DNA from: an uncultured Lachnospiraceae bacterium
GTDB taxonomy: Bacteria; Bacillota; Clostridia; Lachnospirales; Lachnospiraceae
Assembly (NCBI GenBank): GCA_944380605.1
Contig: CALWIA010000021.1
Location: 1 to 64,000 of the forward strand
Reading direction: 5' to 3'
Length of the DNA stretch: 64,000 nucleotides
The notes beneath the pieces were generated by a model, which saw only the letters and a list, made by a program, of their open reading frames with translations, was not told the origin of the DNA and ran no database searches. A program made the position numbers and the translations under genes. The number at the start of each line of letters is the position of its first letter. Position 1 is the first letter of the stretch. Below, one piece after another: positions 16,517 to 26,700 of this stretch.

Positions 16517-17857
16517 ATGGCAAAGAGTAAAAATGTGGTAACAAAGGCCAGAAGCAAGGCGGTGCTGGCGCTGATTCTCATGGGGGCGGCCGGCTGGCTT
16601 CTGTCGGCGTACACGGTTCTGACCAGCAATGAACTGCGCCTGCAGGAGGCCATTATCCGGCAGGCGGACGTGCTGCTGCAGGACAAGCTGTATGTGCGGG
16701 CGGCGGCGCAGTATCTGACGGCGCTGGACACCTACCATACGGAGCGGAATCTGGAATACGAGACGGAACTGCTAAACATCTACCGGGACGGCGGCATGAT
16801 GAACGAGTACTACGGCCTGATTGAGGACCGTATCGAAGGCGGCCGGGCGGCCGCAGGCGAATATCTGGCGCTGGCGCAGATGTATGTGGACGGAGAAAGC
16901 GCCGGCAGAGCCATACCGGTGCTGCAGCAGGGCATCGAGGCCTATCAGGACGCGGAGATGATCCAGCTGTACGAATCCATCCGCTACGCCTACCGGCCCA
17001 CTTCTACGGTTTATACGCAGATGGCCATGCCTTCTTCCGACTGGTATATCCCGGTTTACAACGGGACCGCCTGGGGCTATGTGGGGGACAACGGACGGAC
17101 GCTTCTGGATTTCCAGTATGAGGACGCCAGCTGCTTTGCCGGCAGCTACGCGGCGGTAAAGCTGGACGGCGTCTATACGCTGATTGATAAAAACGGATAT
17201 TGGAACGCGGTGGACAAAAACGGCCTGGAGGACGTGACCCAGATCGCGGGCAAGCGGATCGTTGGCGTGAAAAACGGAACGTACGGCATCTATACCAATA
17301 CCTTTACCCCGCTGGGAACCGGAAGCTATGAAAACGCCGTACTCAGCGACAACGGCCTGACGGCGGTGCGTCAGGGCGGCAAATGGGCGGTTCTGGATGA
17401 GGAACTGCAGGAGGTGACCGGGTATTCCTTTACGGATATCGCGGTCAACAGCCGGGGGCAGGCCTTTGCCTCCCACTACGCGGCGGCGGCGGATGAGAGC
17501 GGGTATTTCCTGATCAATGAAAAAGGAGAGCCCTGTTTTGAAACCCGGTTTGCCGGCATGAAAGGCATGGAAGGCGGCCTGGCGGCGGCTATGGACAGCT
17601 CCGGGCTGTGGGGATTTACCAATGAAAAGGGAGAACTGGTGGTGGCGTGCCAGTATGAGGACGCGTTTTCCTTCTCCGACGACCTGGCGGCGGTCAAGTA
17701 CGCGGGGAAATGGGGATATATCAACCGGTACGGCACCATGGTGATAGAGCCGCAGTTTGCTCAGGCGTTTCCGTTTTTGGAAGGCCGGGCGCTGGTGACG
17801 GATGAACTGGGGAACTACCGGATTCTGGAACTGATGTATTACAGCCAGACCAAATAA
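16517..17857 (+). CDS. WG-repeat protein with one membrane segment
   Basis: The protein has 446 residues. One membrane helix (about 17-37) is followed by a helical, TPR-like part (about 45-160: LLQDKLYVRAAAQYLTAL, then VLQQGIEAYQDAEM). Then come about six WG-type beta repeats with the pattern GxWGYI/VDxxGxxxIxxxY/FxxAxxF, ending KWGYINRYGTMVIEPQFAQAF. WG repeats are binding or scaffold modules of unknown ligand. Orientation is probably outward. It sits between the peptidase and the FHA gene and probably belongs to the Tad or phospho-signalling machine. Confidence 0.75.
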   Translation: MAKSKNVVTKARSKAVLALILMGAAGWLLSAYTVLTSNELRLQEAIIRQADVLLQDKLYVRAAAQYLTALDTYHTERNLEYETELLNIYRDGGMMNEYYGLIEDRIEGGRAAAGEYLALAQMYVDGESAGRAIPVLQQGIEAYQDAEMIQLYESIRYAYRPTSTVYTQMAMPSSDWYIPVYNGTAWGYVGDNGRTLLDFQYEDASCFAGSYAAVKLDGVYTLIDKNGYWNAVDKNGLEDVTQIAGKRIVGVKNGTYGIYTNTFTPLGTGSYENAVLSDNGLTAVRQGGKWAVLDEELQEVTGYSFTDIAVNSRGQAFASHYAAAADESGYFLINEKGEPCFETRFAGMKGMEGGLAAAMDSSGLWGFTNEKGELVVACQYEDAFSFSDDLAAVKYAGKWGYINRYGTMVIEPQFAQAFPFLEGRALVTDELGNYRILELMYYSQTK

Positions 17858-17883
17858 ACAGCAGTGAGAAAAGGGGAGAGACA

Positions 17884-19278
17884 ATGTTGACGGATGTGGT
17901 GATTGCGAATAAAAGCTATGCGAAACTGAATCTGGCGGCGGGGGCGGACCTGGATGACATCGCGCTGAAGGTAATCCGGCGGGACTGCCCGGATTTTCTG
18001 CTGCCGGTGCGGGCCATGGAGATCGATGGCGAGCTGGAGCTGCAGTATGAACTGCAGGAAGGCATACGGCTGGCGTACCTGCCCAAGGGAATGAAGCGGA
18101 AGGATTTTACAGAACGGCTGGTGCACATGCTGAAGCCTTTTAAAGACTGCAGCGACTGGTTTCTGGACTACCACAATTTTGTGCTGGACGAGAACTATAT
18201 ACTGGTCGGCAAAAACGGCCAGCAGGTGAAATATGTCTACGTTCCGGCAGGGGAATATGCCCGTTCCGATGAAGAGATCAAGGAGTTTTTCATCAATATG
18301 ATCCTGAAGATGGATATTCAGGACGATATGGGATATATGGTAAACCTGCTGCGGATCATCAAGAATCCCGACGCCAACCTGCTGTCACTTCTGGAGTATT
18401 TCCAGAAGGAGATGGGGGTGCAGACGCCGAAACCGGCGCAGGAAGAACGGCCGGCGGCCCCGGCGCCCGCGCCTGCGTTTGCGTCGGCTCCGGCTCCTTC
18501 GCCCGCGCCGGCTCCTGCTCCTGCCCCCGCCTTCGCGCCGTCTCCCGCGCCGGCGTCTCCGGCCGCTCCGGTACAGGAACCGTTCCACGCGGCCGCGGAG
18601 CCTTTTGGAGCCAGCCACGAGGAAAAGGATCTGTTAGGCAGCCTGTTCGGGGATCTGGAGGACTCGGACAGCGAAAACGGCAAGAAGAAAAAGAAAGAAA
18701 AGAAGGAGAAGCCGCCGAAAGACAAATCCGCCAAAGGCGGCGGCCTGTTCGGCCTTCTGAAGGGAAAGCCGAAAGAGGAGAAGGCGGCGGCGCCCGCCGC
18801 GGACGCCGCACCGGCACAGGCATTTGCGGCAGCGGCCGCTCCAGTTTATCAGAATTTCGATCCGCTGCCCATACCGCAGGATATGTCGGATCCGGGAGAT
18901 GAGACGGCGATTCTGGCGGAAGAAGAATTTCACGGCAACAGCGAACTGCGGCTGCGTCTGGAAAACTGCATGGGCTGCCAATGCCCCGGCTATATCGAGA
19001 TTCCGCTGCCCTCCGGCTTCGCTACCGTGGGAAGGGCTAACAAAAACGGGGAGGCCCAGTCGGACTACAACTTTGACGCCTCGGTATCCTTTGTGAGCCG
19101 CCGGCATTTCCGTGTGGAAAAAGACCAGGATCACTGGAGAATTGTGGATCTGGAGTCTTCCAACGGAACCTATCTCAACGGGGAGCGAATGGTCCCCAAC
19201 ATGCCGTACCCGCTGCAGGTGGGGAACCGGATTACCATTGTGTGCAACAAACGAAGCATGACATACCGGGTATGCTGA
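17884..19278 (+). CDS. FHA-domain protein with DUF6382-like N-terminus
   Basis: A 464-residue cytoplasmic protein. Residues 1-175 look like the DUF6382 module often fused to FHA domains in clostridia. An Ala-Pro linker (about 185-235) and a Lys-rich stretch (about 257-300) follow. The FHA domain lies at about 370-464 with its phosphothreonine-binding residues present: VGR near 382-384, S405 and H408 in VSRRHF, and N427-G428 in SSNGTYLNG. It should bind phosphothreonine on a partner. A PP2C phosphatase gene follows 19 bases downstream and a Ser/Thr kinase gene lies 1.5 kb on, so reversible phosphorylation is the likely input. Confidence 0.85.
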   Translation: MLTDVVIANKSYAKLNLAAGADLDDIALKVIRRDCPDFLLPVRAMEIDGELELQYELQEGIRLAYLPKGMKRKDFTERLVHMLKPFKDCSDWFLDYHNFVLDENYILVGKNGQQVKYVYVPAGEYARSDEEIKEFFINMILKMDIQDDMGYMVNLLRIIKNPDANLLSLLEYFQKEMGVQTPKPAQEERPAAPAPAPAFASAPAPSPAPAPAPAPAFAPSPAPASPAAPVQEPFHAAAEPFGASHEEKDLLGSLFGDLEDSDSENGKKKKKEKKEKPPKDKSAKGGGLFGLLKGKPKEEKAAAPAADAAPAQAFAAAAAPVYQNFDPLPIPQDMSDPGDETAILAEEEFHGNSELRLRLENCMGCQCPGYIEIPLPSGFATVGRANKNGEAQSDYNFDASVSFVSRRHFRVEKDQDHWRIVDLESSNGTYLNGERMVPNMPYPLQVGNRITIVCNKRSMTYRVC

Positions 19279-19297
19279 TGAAAAGGGGACGCTGCGT

Positions 19298-20035
19298 ATG
19301 GAAGTCTATGCGGGATGTGTGACGGACAGAGGCAACTACCGGGAGAAAAATCAGGACAGGGCGGTGTGCCATGTCCGGCAGAACGGCCATTCGGTGCTGG
19401 CGGCGGCCTGCGTCTGCGACGGCATCGGAAGCTTTGCCCACAGCGAAACCGCCGCGGAAATGGTGACGAAAGGAATCACCCGATGGTTTGAGGGTGTAAA
19501 AGACCTGTTTCCGGAGGTTATGGACGCGGATATGCTGCGGGAAGATCTGGAAATGACCATCCGGGAACTGAATGAATTGGTGTATGCGTACCGGAATGAG
19601 CAGGATCCGCAGATGGGCTGCACCATGTCGGTGATGCTGCTGACCAACGCGGATTACCAGCTGTTTCACGTGGGAGACAGCCGCATCTGCCGGGTCAACG
19701 GCGGCCTGTGGCCCATGACCCGCGACGAGGTTTCCATGGCGGAGGTCAACGGGCGGGTCAAGCCGCTGCTGGCGAATTTTATTGGGAAATCCGATACGCT
19801 GTGGGTCAACAAATTAAGCGGCACCGTGGAAGAAAACGACCGGTTCCTGCTGGGAAGCGACGGCCTGTTCAAGAAACTGACTTATGAAGACGTGGAAGAA
19901 GAAACCGGGAAAATCCGCAGCGGCCGGCAGGCGCAGAAGGCCTGCGAGCGCCTTTTGAAGCGGGTGATGGACCGGGGTGAAAAAGACAATATTTCCTGCA
20001 TCCTGATTTGTGCCCAGTCGGTTACGGAAGACTGA
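19298..20035 (+). CDS. PP2C-family protein phosphatase
   Basis: A 245-residue soluble phosphatase of the Stp1/PrpC type. The metal-binding motifs are in order: NQDR (D20), CDGIG (D41), HVGDSR, LGSDGLF and EKDNIS near the end. The second motif departs from the common GDGMGG form but keeps the Asp-Gly pair. It would remove phosphate from Ser/Thr on the FHA protein, the kinase or Tad parts. The last 14 bases overlap the end of the minus-strand gene that converges from 20498. Confidence 0.9.
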   Translation: MEVYAGCVTDRGNYREKNQDRAVCHVRQNGHSVLAAACVCDGIGSFAHSETAAEMVTKGITRWFEGVKDLFPEVMDADMLREDLEMTIRELNELVYAYRNEQDPQMGCTMSVMLLTNADYQLFHVGDSRICRVNGGLWPMTRDEVSMAEVNGRVKPLLANFIGKSDTLWVNKLSGTVEENDRFLLGSDGLFKKLTYEDVEEETGKIRSGRQAQKACERLLKRVMDRGEKDNISCILICAQSVTED

Positions 20036-20498
20036 CAGAGGCGGCGGCGCATACCATGAGAAAGACGCCGCCGAACAGCAGATGATAGACGGCAAACACC
20101 GCCAGGCCCTTTGCCAGCCCCCTCCAGTGTCCGCGGCAGCGGACCGCCAGCAGGACGGCGGTGAAGCCAAACCAGCACAAAGGGATCCGGACCGGCGTTT
20201 CCTGAAACAGGAGAAATACCGCTCCGTAGTACAGAAGGAAGCTCCCTTCTATCAGCGGATAGCGGATGGAAATGGGACAGCGGCACCAACGGCAGCGGCC
20301 CTTTAAAAAGAGCCAGGACAGAACCGGAATCTGTTCCAGGCCGGTGAGGACGTGTCCGCAGACCGGGCAGAAACAGTCCCGGGTCAGCAGGGGGGCGTCC
20401 TGACGGATCCGGTATTCGGCGGTGCCGAAATAGGCGCCGATGATGCTGCCAAACAGCAGCGAACAGAGAAACAGAACAGAAAAGTCAAAGGATTGCAT
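20022..20498 (-). CDS. stand-alone N-terminal (DiS_P_DiS-like) domain of a prepilin peptidase
   Basis: A 158-residue membrane protein that reads like the first third of PilD/ComC: a membrane helix, then CPVCGHVLTGLEQIPVLSWL and CRWCRCPISIRYPLIEG, with two CxxC pairs for zinc, then three more hydrophobic segments. The catalytic aspartates of the A24 domain are missing, and the length is about half to two thirds of a full enzyme. It is complete at both ends, with its own consensus promoter and an AAGGAG site, so it is not an obvious decayed fragment. It may assist the A24-only peptidase encoded at 15852. Its transcript runs towards, and perhaps into, the phosphatase gene as antisense. Confidence 0.75.
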   Translation of the reverse strand: MQSFDFSVLFLCSLLFGSIIGAYFGTAEYRIRQDAPLLTRDCFCPVCGHVLTGLEQIPVLSWLFLKGRCRWCRCPISIRYPLIEGSFLLYYGAVFLLFQETPVRIPLCWFGFTAVLLAVRCRGHWRGLAKGLAVFAVYHLLFGGVFLMVCAAASVSLP

Positions 20499-20534
20499 GG
20501 CGGTTCTCCTTATAAACGCGGCAGTTTCGCAGTT

Positions 20535-20563
20535 ATTGTAGAAAAGAAACGGCCGGCTGTCAA
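20535..20563 (-). promoter_or_regulatory. consensus sigma-A promoter on the minus strand
   Basis: Read on the minus strand: TTGACA, a 17-base spacer, then TACAAT, about 37 bases before the start codon at 20498. It is one of the two best vegetative promoters in the window. Confidence 0.85.
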
Positions 20564-20587
20564 GAGAATCCGCGGAAGGGAGTCTGT

Positions 20588-20743
20588 ATGGAATGGACGG
20601 CCAGTGAACTGCTGTTTTACGGCGGCATCGCGGGAGCGGCCGGATCCCTGCTTCTGGGAGTCGTGTGCCTCTGCGTTGTGCAGATCCGTCTGGTGCGGCT
20701 GAAAGCCCGGCTGGATGAGGAATACGGAAAAGAGGAACGGTAA
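20588..20743 (+). CDS. 51-residue single-pass membrane protein
   Basis: The frame runs ATG 20588 to TAA 20741. A GGAAGGGAG site lies about six bases before the ATG. The protein begins MEWTASELLFYGG, has one hydrophobic helix (about 11-31, small residues followed by Val/Leu/Cys), then a basic stretch and an acidic tail. The stop is six bases before the kinase start. It fits a small accessory of the kinase or of the Tad machine. I do not recognise the family. Confidence 0.65.
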   Translation: MEWTASELLFYGGIAGAAGSLLLGVVCLCVVQIRLVRLKARLDEEYGKEER

Positions 20744-20749
20744 GGGGTT

Positions 20750-23704
20750 ATGGAGAGGGAAAACGGGGAAGGCAGACAGCCGGAAATCATCGCTTCTACC
20801 TATGAGATTATCGGCAAGATCGGCGCCGGCGGCGGCGGAAACGTCTTTTTGGCCAACCATCTGCGGCTGGGCAAAAAGGTAGTTTTAAAGGCGGACAAGC
20901 GCAAGATCACCACCCGGCCGGAGCTGCTGCGCCGGGAAGTGGATATTTTAAAAGAATTGAATCACCCGTATATACCGGGAGTCTACGATTTCTTCGTGGA
21001 AGACGAAACGGTGTATACGGCCATGGACTATATTGAAGGCGAAAGCCTGGACAAGCCGCTGAAGCGGGGGGAGCGTTTTTCCCAGCCCCAGGTGGTCAAG
21101 TGGGCCATACAGCTGCTGGAAGCGCTGTCGTACCTGCACAGCCCCACTCACGGCGATCCGCCCAGAGGCTTTGTCCACAGCGACATCAAGCCGGCCAACC
21201 TGATGCGCACCCGGGACGGGGATATCTGCCTCATCGACTTCAACATCGCCCTGGCTCTGGGAGAGGAAAACGTCATCGGCTGCAGCGCCGGCTACGCGTC
21301 TCCGGAGCACTACGGGCTGGATTTTTCTTCTTCGGGGGAGACGGTGCGGGAGGAGGACGAGGTCCTGATCCCGGAGACGGAAGTGGAATCCGGAGAGGAA
21401 ACGGAAGTGTCGGTGGAGCGGACTCTGGCGGAGCCCATCTCCGCGCCGGGATCTTCGGGCATGTCCGGCGGCTCTTCCGGATCGTTCAGCTCGTCGAAAA
21501 AGGTGATCGTGCCTGACGTGCGGTCGGATATCTACAGCACCGGCGCCACGCTGTACCACCTGCTCAGCGGCCGGCGGCCGTCCCGCAACGCCAGACAGGT
21601 AAAGCCGCTGTCCAAAGAAGAGTTCAGTCCGCTGATTGTGGATATCATTACAAAGGCCATGAATCCCAACCCGGATCTGCGGTATCAGACGGCGGACGCG
21701 ATGCTGTATGATTTTACCCATCTGCATCAGCGGGATCCCAGACTGAAGCGGCTGAAACGGGTAAGGGCCGGCGTATCCGCGCTGTTTCTGTGCGGGATTC
21801 TGGCGGGAACCGCCAGCACCTTCACGGGGCTGAAGCGGATGCAGACGGAAGAGAACTGGCTGAAGCTGGCGGAGTATTCCGCCAACGCGCTGGAAACCGG
21901 CGACCTGGACCTGGCGGTGTCCTACGCCATGCAGGCGCTGCCGGAGAAGCGGAGCTTTCTGGACCCGCCGTATACGGCCGAGGCCCAGCGGGCGCTGGCG
22001 GAGGCGCTGGGGGTGTATGACCTGGCGGACGGGTTTCAGGCGCTGAATACGGCGCAGCTGCCGTCGGCGCCGTTTGGAATTGCACTGTCGCCGTCTGGCA
22101 CGTACCTGTCGGCGGTATATGCCGGAGAAGCGGCGATATGGGAAACTGAAAGCGGGAAGACGGCGGCGCAGCTGCCCATACAGGATTCCGCGATGTCGGA
22201 CTGTCTGTTTATCGATGATTCCCGGGTGGTTTACGCCGGGGATTCGGGTGTTTCGGTCTATGACTTTCAGAATGGGCAGGAGATCTGGCGCGGGGAGACG
22301 GCGGTTACGCTGGCGCTGTCCGGAGATGGAACGGTGACGGCGGCGGCAGACCGGGCGGCGGACCGGGCGAAGATCTACCGCACAGAAGATGGAACGCTGC
22401 TGGGGGAATGCTCTTTTTACGGCAAACAGCTGCCCGCCGCGGCCAATGACATTTTTGCGGACCCGGAAAACCGGGTGTTTGCCCTGAACGCGTCGGGAAC
22501 GCTGCTGGCGGCAAGCTTTTCCGATGGCGGACTGTATATTTTTGATCTGGAGAATCCGGAAAACGACATGATTCTCTATGAACAGTCGGATTATACGAAA
22601 TTTTCCGGCGGGTTCTGCGGCTCGTATTTTGCCTATGCCGCCGGAGGAAACGGTTCGTCGGAATTTGGAATCATCGATACAGAGGCGGCTGCCTATATAG
22701 GCGGTCTGGAATCCCAGGACGCCTTTGTGCTGCAGGCGGATGAAACAGGAATTTATCTGGCCAACGGAAACCTGCTGGTACGGTTTGCGCCGGAGACGCT
22801 GGAAGAACAGGAACTGGCCTATACAGACAATGCCAATATCACCGGATTTTCCATAGGAACCAACGGGTATGTGCTGGTATCCGCCGACGATAATACCGCC
22901 GCGTTCTACGATGGCGGCGCCCATCGGGTTTCCCTGGAAACCGGAGAAAAACCCTTCGAGTTTGTCTGTCTGTCCGGCCCGTACGCACTGACGGCAAACC
23001 GCAGCGATCCTTCTGTCCGGAAATGGAAGCTGGAGACCCATGAAGAGGCGCAGCTGGTGCGCTATGATCCGCGGTATATCCACGACGAGGCCAGAATCAG
23101 CCAGGATGGGAAAACCGCCATGCTGTACAGCTACGAAGATTTCCGCATTTACGGCAGAAACGGGCAGGAATTGGCCCGGGGCGAACTGCCGGAAGCGGAG
23201 TACATATACGACCAGCAGTTCCGGAAAACGGAAGAGGGTTCCTGGCTGGAGGTCATCTGGTATGACGGCACGGTCCGCTGCTACAGCGCGGCAGACGGCA
23301 GCCTGATTTCGGAGGAACAGAAGGAACCGCCGGAAGAAAACCTGTATGAAGAATTTTATACGGACCGGTACCGGGTGACGTCCCCGCTCCACGGCACTCC
23401 GGAAGTGTACGATCTGGAATCCGGGAAAAAAGTCGGGAATCTGGAATCGGAGGACTATCTGACCTATGTAACCGCTTACGGGGACGGCCTGATTACAGAA
23501 TATGTCACCGCGGACGGACAGCGGTACGGGCTCTGGCTGGATGCGGGCCTGGAACCGGCGGCTTACCTGCCGGGCCTGTGCGACATCTGGGGAGATATGG
23601 CCATATTTGACGATTTATCCGGGAATCTGCGGCAGAGCCGCTTATATTCCCTCCAGGAACTGAAAGATCTTGGAGAGTTATATTTAAGGAAAGAGGAGGA
23701 GTGA
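20750..23704 (+). CDS. membrane Ser/Thr protein kinase with C-terminal propeller-like domain
   Basis: The protein has 984 residues. A Hanks-type kinase domain (about 15-325) has a glycine loop GAGGGG, K47 in VVLKADK and the catalytic loop HSDIKPANLM (D145, K147). The metal-binding triplet is DFN (163-165) instead of DFG. A Ser/Glu-rich insert of about 65 residues splits the C-lobe (about 198-260). One membrane helix follows at about 342-362. The outer part of about 600 residues begins with a TPR-like helix pair and continues as repeated beta blades resembling WD40/PQQ-type propellers. It is therefore a receptor-like kinase with a large external sensor. It ends six bases before the big secreted protein gene. 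Confidence 0.88.
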   Translation: MERENGEGRQPEIIASTYEIIGKIGAGGGGNVFLANHLRLGKKVVLKADKRKITTRPELLRREVDILKELNHPYIPGVYDFFVEDETVYTAMDYIEGESLDKPLKRGERFSQPQVVKWAIQLLEALSYLHSPTHGDPPRGFVHSDIKPANLMRTRDGDICLIDFNIALALGEENVIGCSAGYASPEHYGLDFSSSGETVREEDEVLIPETEVESGEETEVSVERTLAEPISAPGSSGMSGGSSGSFSSSKKVIVPDVRSDIYSTGATLYHLLSGRRPSRNARQVKPLSKEEFSPLIVDIITKAMNPNPDLRYQTADAMLYDFTHLHQRDPRLKRLKRVRAGVSALFLCGILAGTASTFTGLKRMQTEENWLKLAEYSANALETGDLDLAVSYAMQALPEKRSFLDPPYTAEAQRALAEALGVYDLADGFQALNTAQLPSAPFGIALSPSGTYLSAVYAGEAAIWETESGKTAAQLPIQDSAMSDCLFIDDSRVVYAGDSGVSVYDFQNGQEIWRGETAVTLALSGDGTVTAAADRAADRAKIYRTEDGTLLGECSFYGKQLPAAANDIFADPENRVFALNASGTLLAASFSDGGLYIFDLENPENDMILYEQSDYTKFSGGFCGSYFAYAAGGNGSSEFGIIDTEAAAYIGGLESQDAFVLQADETGIYLANGNLLVRFAPETLEEQELAYTDNANITGFSIGTNGYVLVSADDNTAAFYDGGAHRVSLETGEKPFEFVCLSGPYALTANRSDPSVRKWKLETHEEAQLVRYDPRYIHDEARISQDGKTAMLYSYEDFRIYGRNGQELARGELPEAEYIYDQQFRKTEEGSWLEVIWYDGTVRCYSAADGSLISEEQKEPPEENLYEEFYTDRYRVTSPLHGTPEVYDLESGKKVGNLESEDYLTYVTAYGDGLITEYVTADGQRYGLWLDAGLEPAAYLPGLCDIWGDMAIFDDLSGNLRQSRLYSLQELKDLGELYLRKEEE

Positions 23705-23710
23705 TGTGAG

Positions 23711-26700
23711 ATGAAACGCATCAAGCGCGGCCTGGCGGCGGCAATGGCAGCCATGCTCATGGTTCCGTCTCAGACGGTCTGGGCGGCGCCGCTGCCGGAA
23801 GGCCAGGTAAATGCCGGAACATCGGCGGAAACGCCGGAAAGCAGCCCGGTGAAAAAGGCGACGGCATCTTCGGCTGACAAAGAAGTACATACCAGCGGGA
23901 AGAAGACTGCGGCGACGGTATCGTCCGCTTCCCGGCAGCCGAAAGAGGAAATCCGTTTCAATACGGGAAACGCCGAAGTTTCTGTCGTCAGCCAGGAAGA
24001 CTTTTTTGAGCACGACCTGGGCGATGTGTACTTCGAAGAGGATGGAAGCTACACCATCCAGATTCCGGAAGACAACCCGTTCTTCCCCTACGAGGTTCAG
24101 TTTACCTACGACGGAACCGTGACGGAAGAATGGTTTATGACGCCGGAGGACAGCGTGCGCGTCGGCGGTCATACTTTCTATGTGTCGGCGTATTTTGACA
24201 ATACGGTTGTGACGCAGATGAGCCTGAAGGTAGCCGGAGATACGGTTATCGTATATCCGGAGGAGAAGGAATTTACCGACGGCGGAGCGGGCATTATGCC
24301 CATGTCCCTGCTTCCCCTGGAAGAGAAGCATCTGACCGTTGACCTCACCGGCTATACGCCGGCAGAGCTGACCATGGTGGAAATCGACAGCCTGTTTACC
24401 GGCGAAGACAGTCTGCAGGACGGCGACCATGTGATGTGGACCGAAATGTACGAGGATGATTACACCATCAGCGCGGTGGGGGATACTTTTGACACCAGCG
24501 TAAGAACCTCTGACGGCGGCGGATATCTGTGGGAAATGATCGTGGGAGACGATCACCAGCTGGCGGCGGACAACACCCGGTATCTGATCAACTGTAAGAT
24601 GACGCAGTCCGAGAACTGGCTGACCCCGGTGGTGTATCAGCAGAACGAGGAAGGCGTACGGACGGAAATCCCGATTTCTGAATCGCAGTATGAGGATTAT
24701 GATATAGACTCCCGTTATCTTCGGGCAGAGATCGATTCGAAAAATATGGAAGACGTAGAGGACTTTTATGTGGGACTCCGCGTCAATACGGATTCGTTTG
24801 CCAAGAAGCAGTACGATTCTTTAAAGGCTTTTGAAGGGTATTATACGTCGGCGGAGGAAGCGGAAGCCGGTACCGACATTACCGCCCGGATTTTCGCGGA
24901 AGCCATGGACCAGAAAGACGCGGGATACCAGATGAAACGTTATGAGTATCCCTCTATTACCCTGGTGGCTTACAAAGACGGAAAAGCCATTGGATGCCTT
25001 CCGATGGACCTGGAGATCTATTCCGTCATTCCCACCCTTTCCATGAACCTGTACGCGCAGGGGGAGAACGGACGGACCAATATCAACAATGGCGGAAGTT
25101 CCCGCACCTCCAACGGATGGACGGAACGCGTCGTACGGCTGCGCCCCGGATACCCGGCGGACGGCACCTACTACCTCTCCGTTACGTACCGGAGGGATGG
25201 GGAGACGATCAATGATGAAATCACAGCTGCCTATATCGGTCGGTATGATTCCATTGCCGCTGCCCAGGCTGCCGGAGCGAAGGATGTGAAAGACGTTCTG
25301 TTTTCGGATGGAAGCGCAGATGGCGGCTATGGCGCGAATTTCAGCAGCCCGGTATCGGTGGTGATTTTTGCAGGAGAAGACGGAACGGAAGGCCAGAGAA
25401 TCTACAAATATTCCATCACAGCAGAAGAAACGCCTATCGAGCTCAGCGGCAATACGCTGGTGCATTTCAATGGCCTGTGTGACAGTGAAGGCAGTGATAT
25501 AAACTGTTATGTAGTGGATGTAGAAGAGGATTCCTACGGCGACTACAACTATCTGACGATTCTGGTGGAAAAGGACACGGATCTGACCCAGCTGGCGCCG
25601 ACATTTTACCTTACAGAAGAGACCATGAATCTCTACGCGGAAGGAAGCAGCACGCCGGAAGTCAGCGGAGAAAGCGTCCACGACTTTTCCAACGGACCGG
25701 TGCAGTATTCCGTATCCGCGGAGGACCGGGAACACTCCAAGAACTACTGGCTGCAGATCATCAAGCCGGAAGCCGGAGCAAGTACGCTGTACGTCAACAG
25801 CTTCGCGGACGAGGACGCGGAAACGAAAACCGAGGAGGGAGCGGTGCATTCGAAGCGGGAAGTCTTTATCGATGGACTTCACAACTATGAGCACGACATC
25901 CTTCTGATCAACCAGGGAACCGAAGCCATAGCGGATCTGTCGGCGGAACTGGTATCGGATTCCGTAGAACTGGATGGATACTGGACGCTGAACGGCGGAC
26001 AGGCGCTGAGCGGATTTACTACGGTAAGCCGAACGGAAAGCTATGGAGAGCTGCCTAACCTGGCGAAAATCCGTCTGAAAGCGAAGGAAGGCGCAGAGGG
26101 ACAGGACGCCAGCGGCACGCTGACCATTAAATCCGGAGAGACGGTGCTGGCGGTGCTGACGCTGTCCGGTGCCGTCGGCGACCCGACGATCACCACGAAG
26201 GACATTCCGGAAGCGGTCAAATACGTTCCCTACGGAACCATGATCCAGAACAGCAACAAGTACAGTGAAAATATGGTAAGCTACAGCCTGACCAAAGGCG
26301 AGCTGCCGGGCGGAATGGAACTGAGACCCAATGGAGAAATCTACGGCGTTCCTACGGAAACCGGTGAGTTTGAGTTTACGGTACGCATGGAAAACAGCAT
26401 CAGCGACTTCCGCGACAGCACGGCGACCTTTACGCTGATTGTAAAGGAAAATACGGACCCCAATGTAGACGGCTCCACGGACCAGGGTTATGAAGTAACG
26501 CAGAGGATTCCGGATATTTATTTAAGTTCCACGGAAGACCATACCTTTGTTTCCGAAGGCGTTTATAATGAGTTTGTATACATCTTCCTGGATGGTGTTC
26601 AGCTGGAGGAAGGAGTAGACTTTGATTCCGAATCCGGAAGCACCCGTATTACTATCCGCAGCCAGACGTTAAAGGCCTCCAATCAGGTGGGCACCCATAC

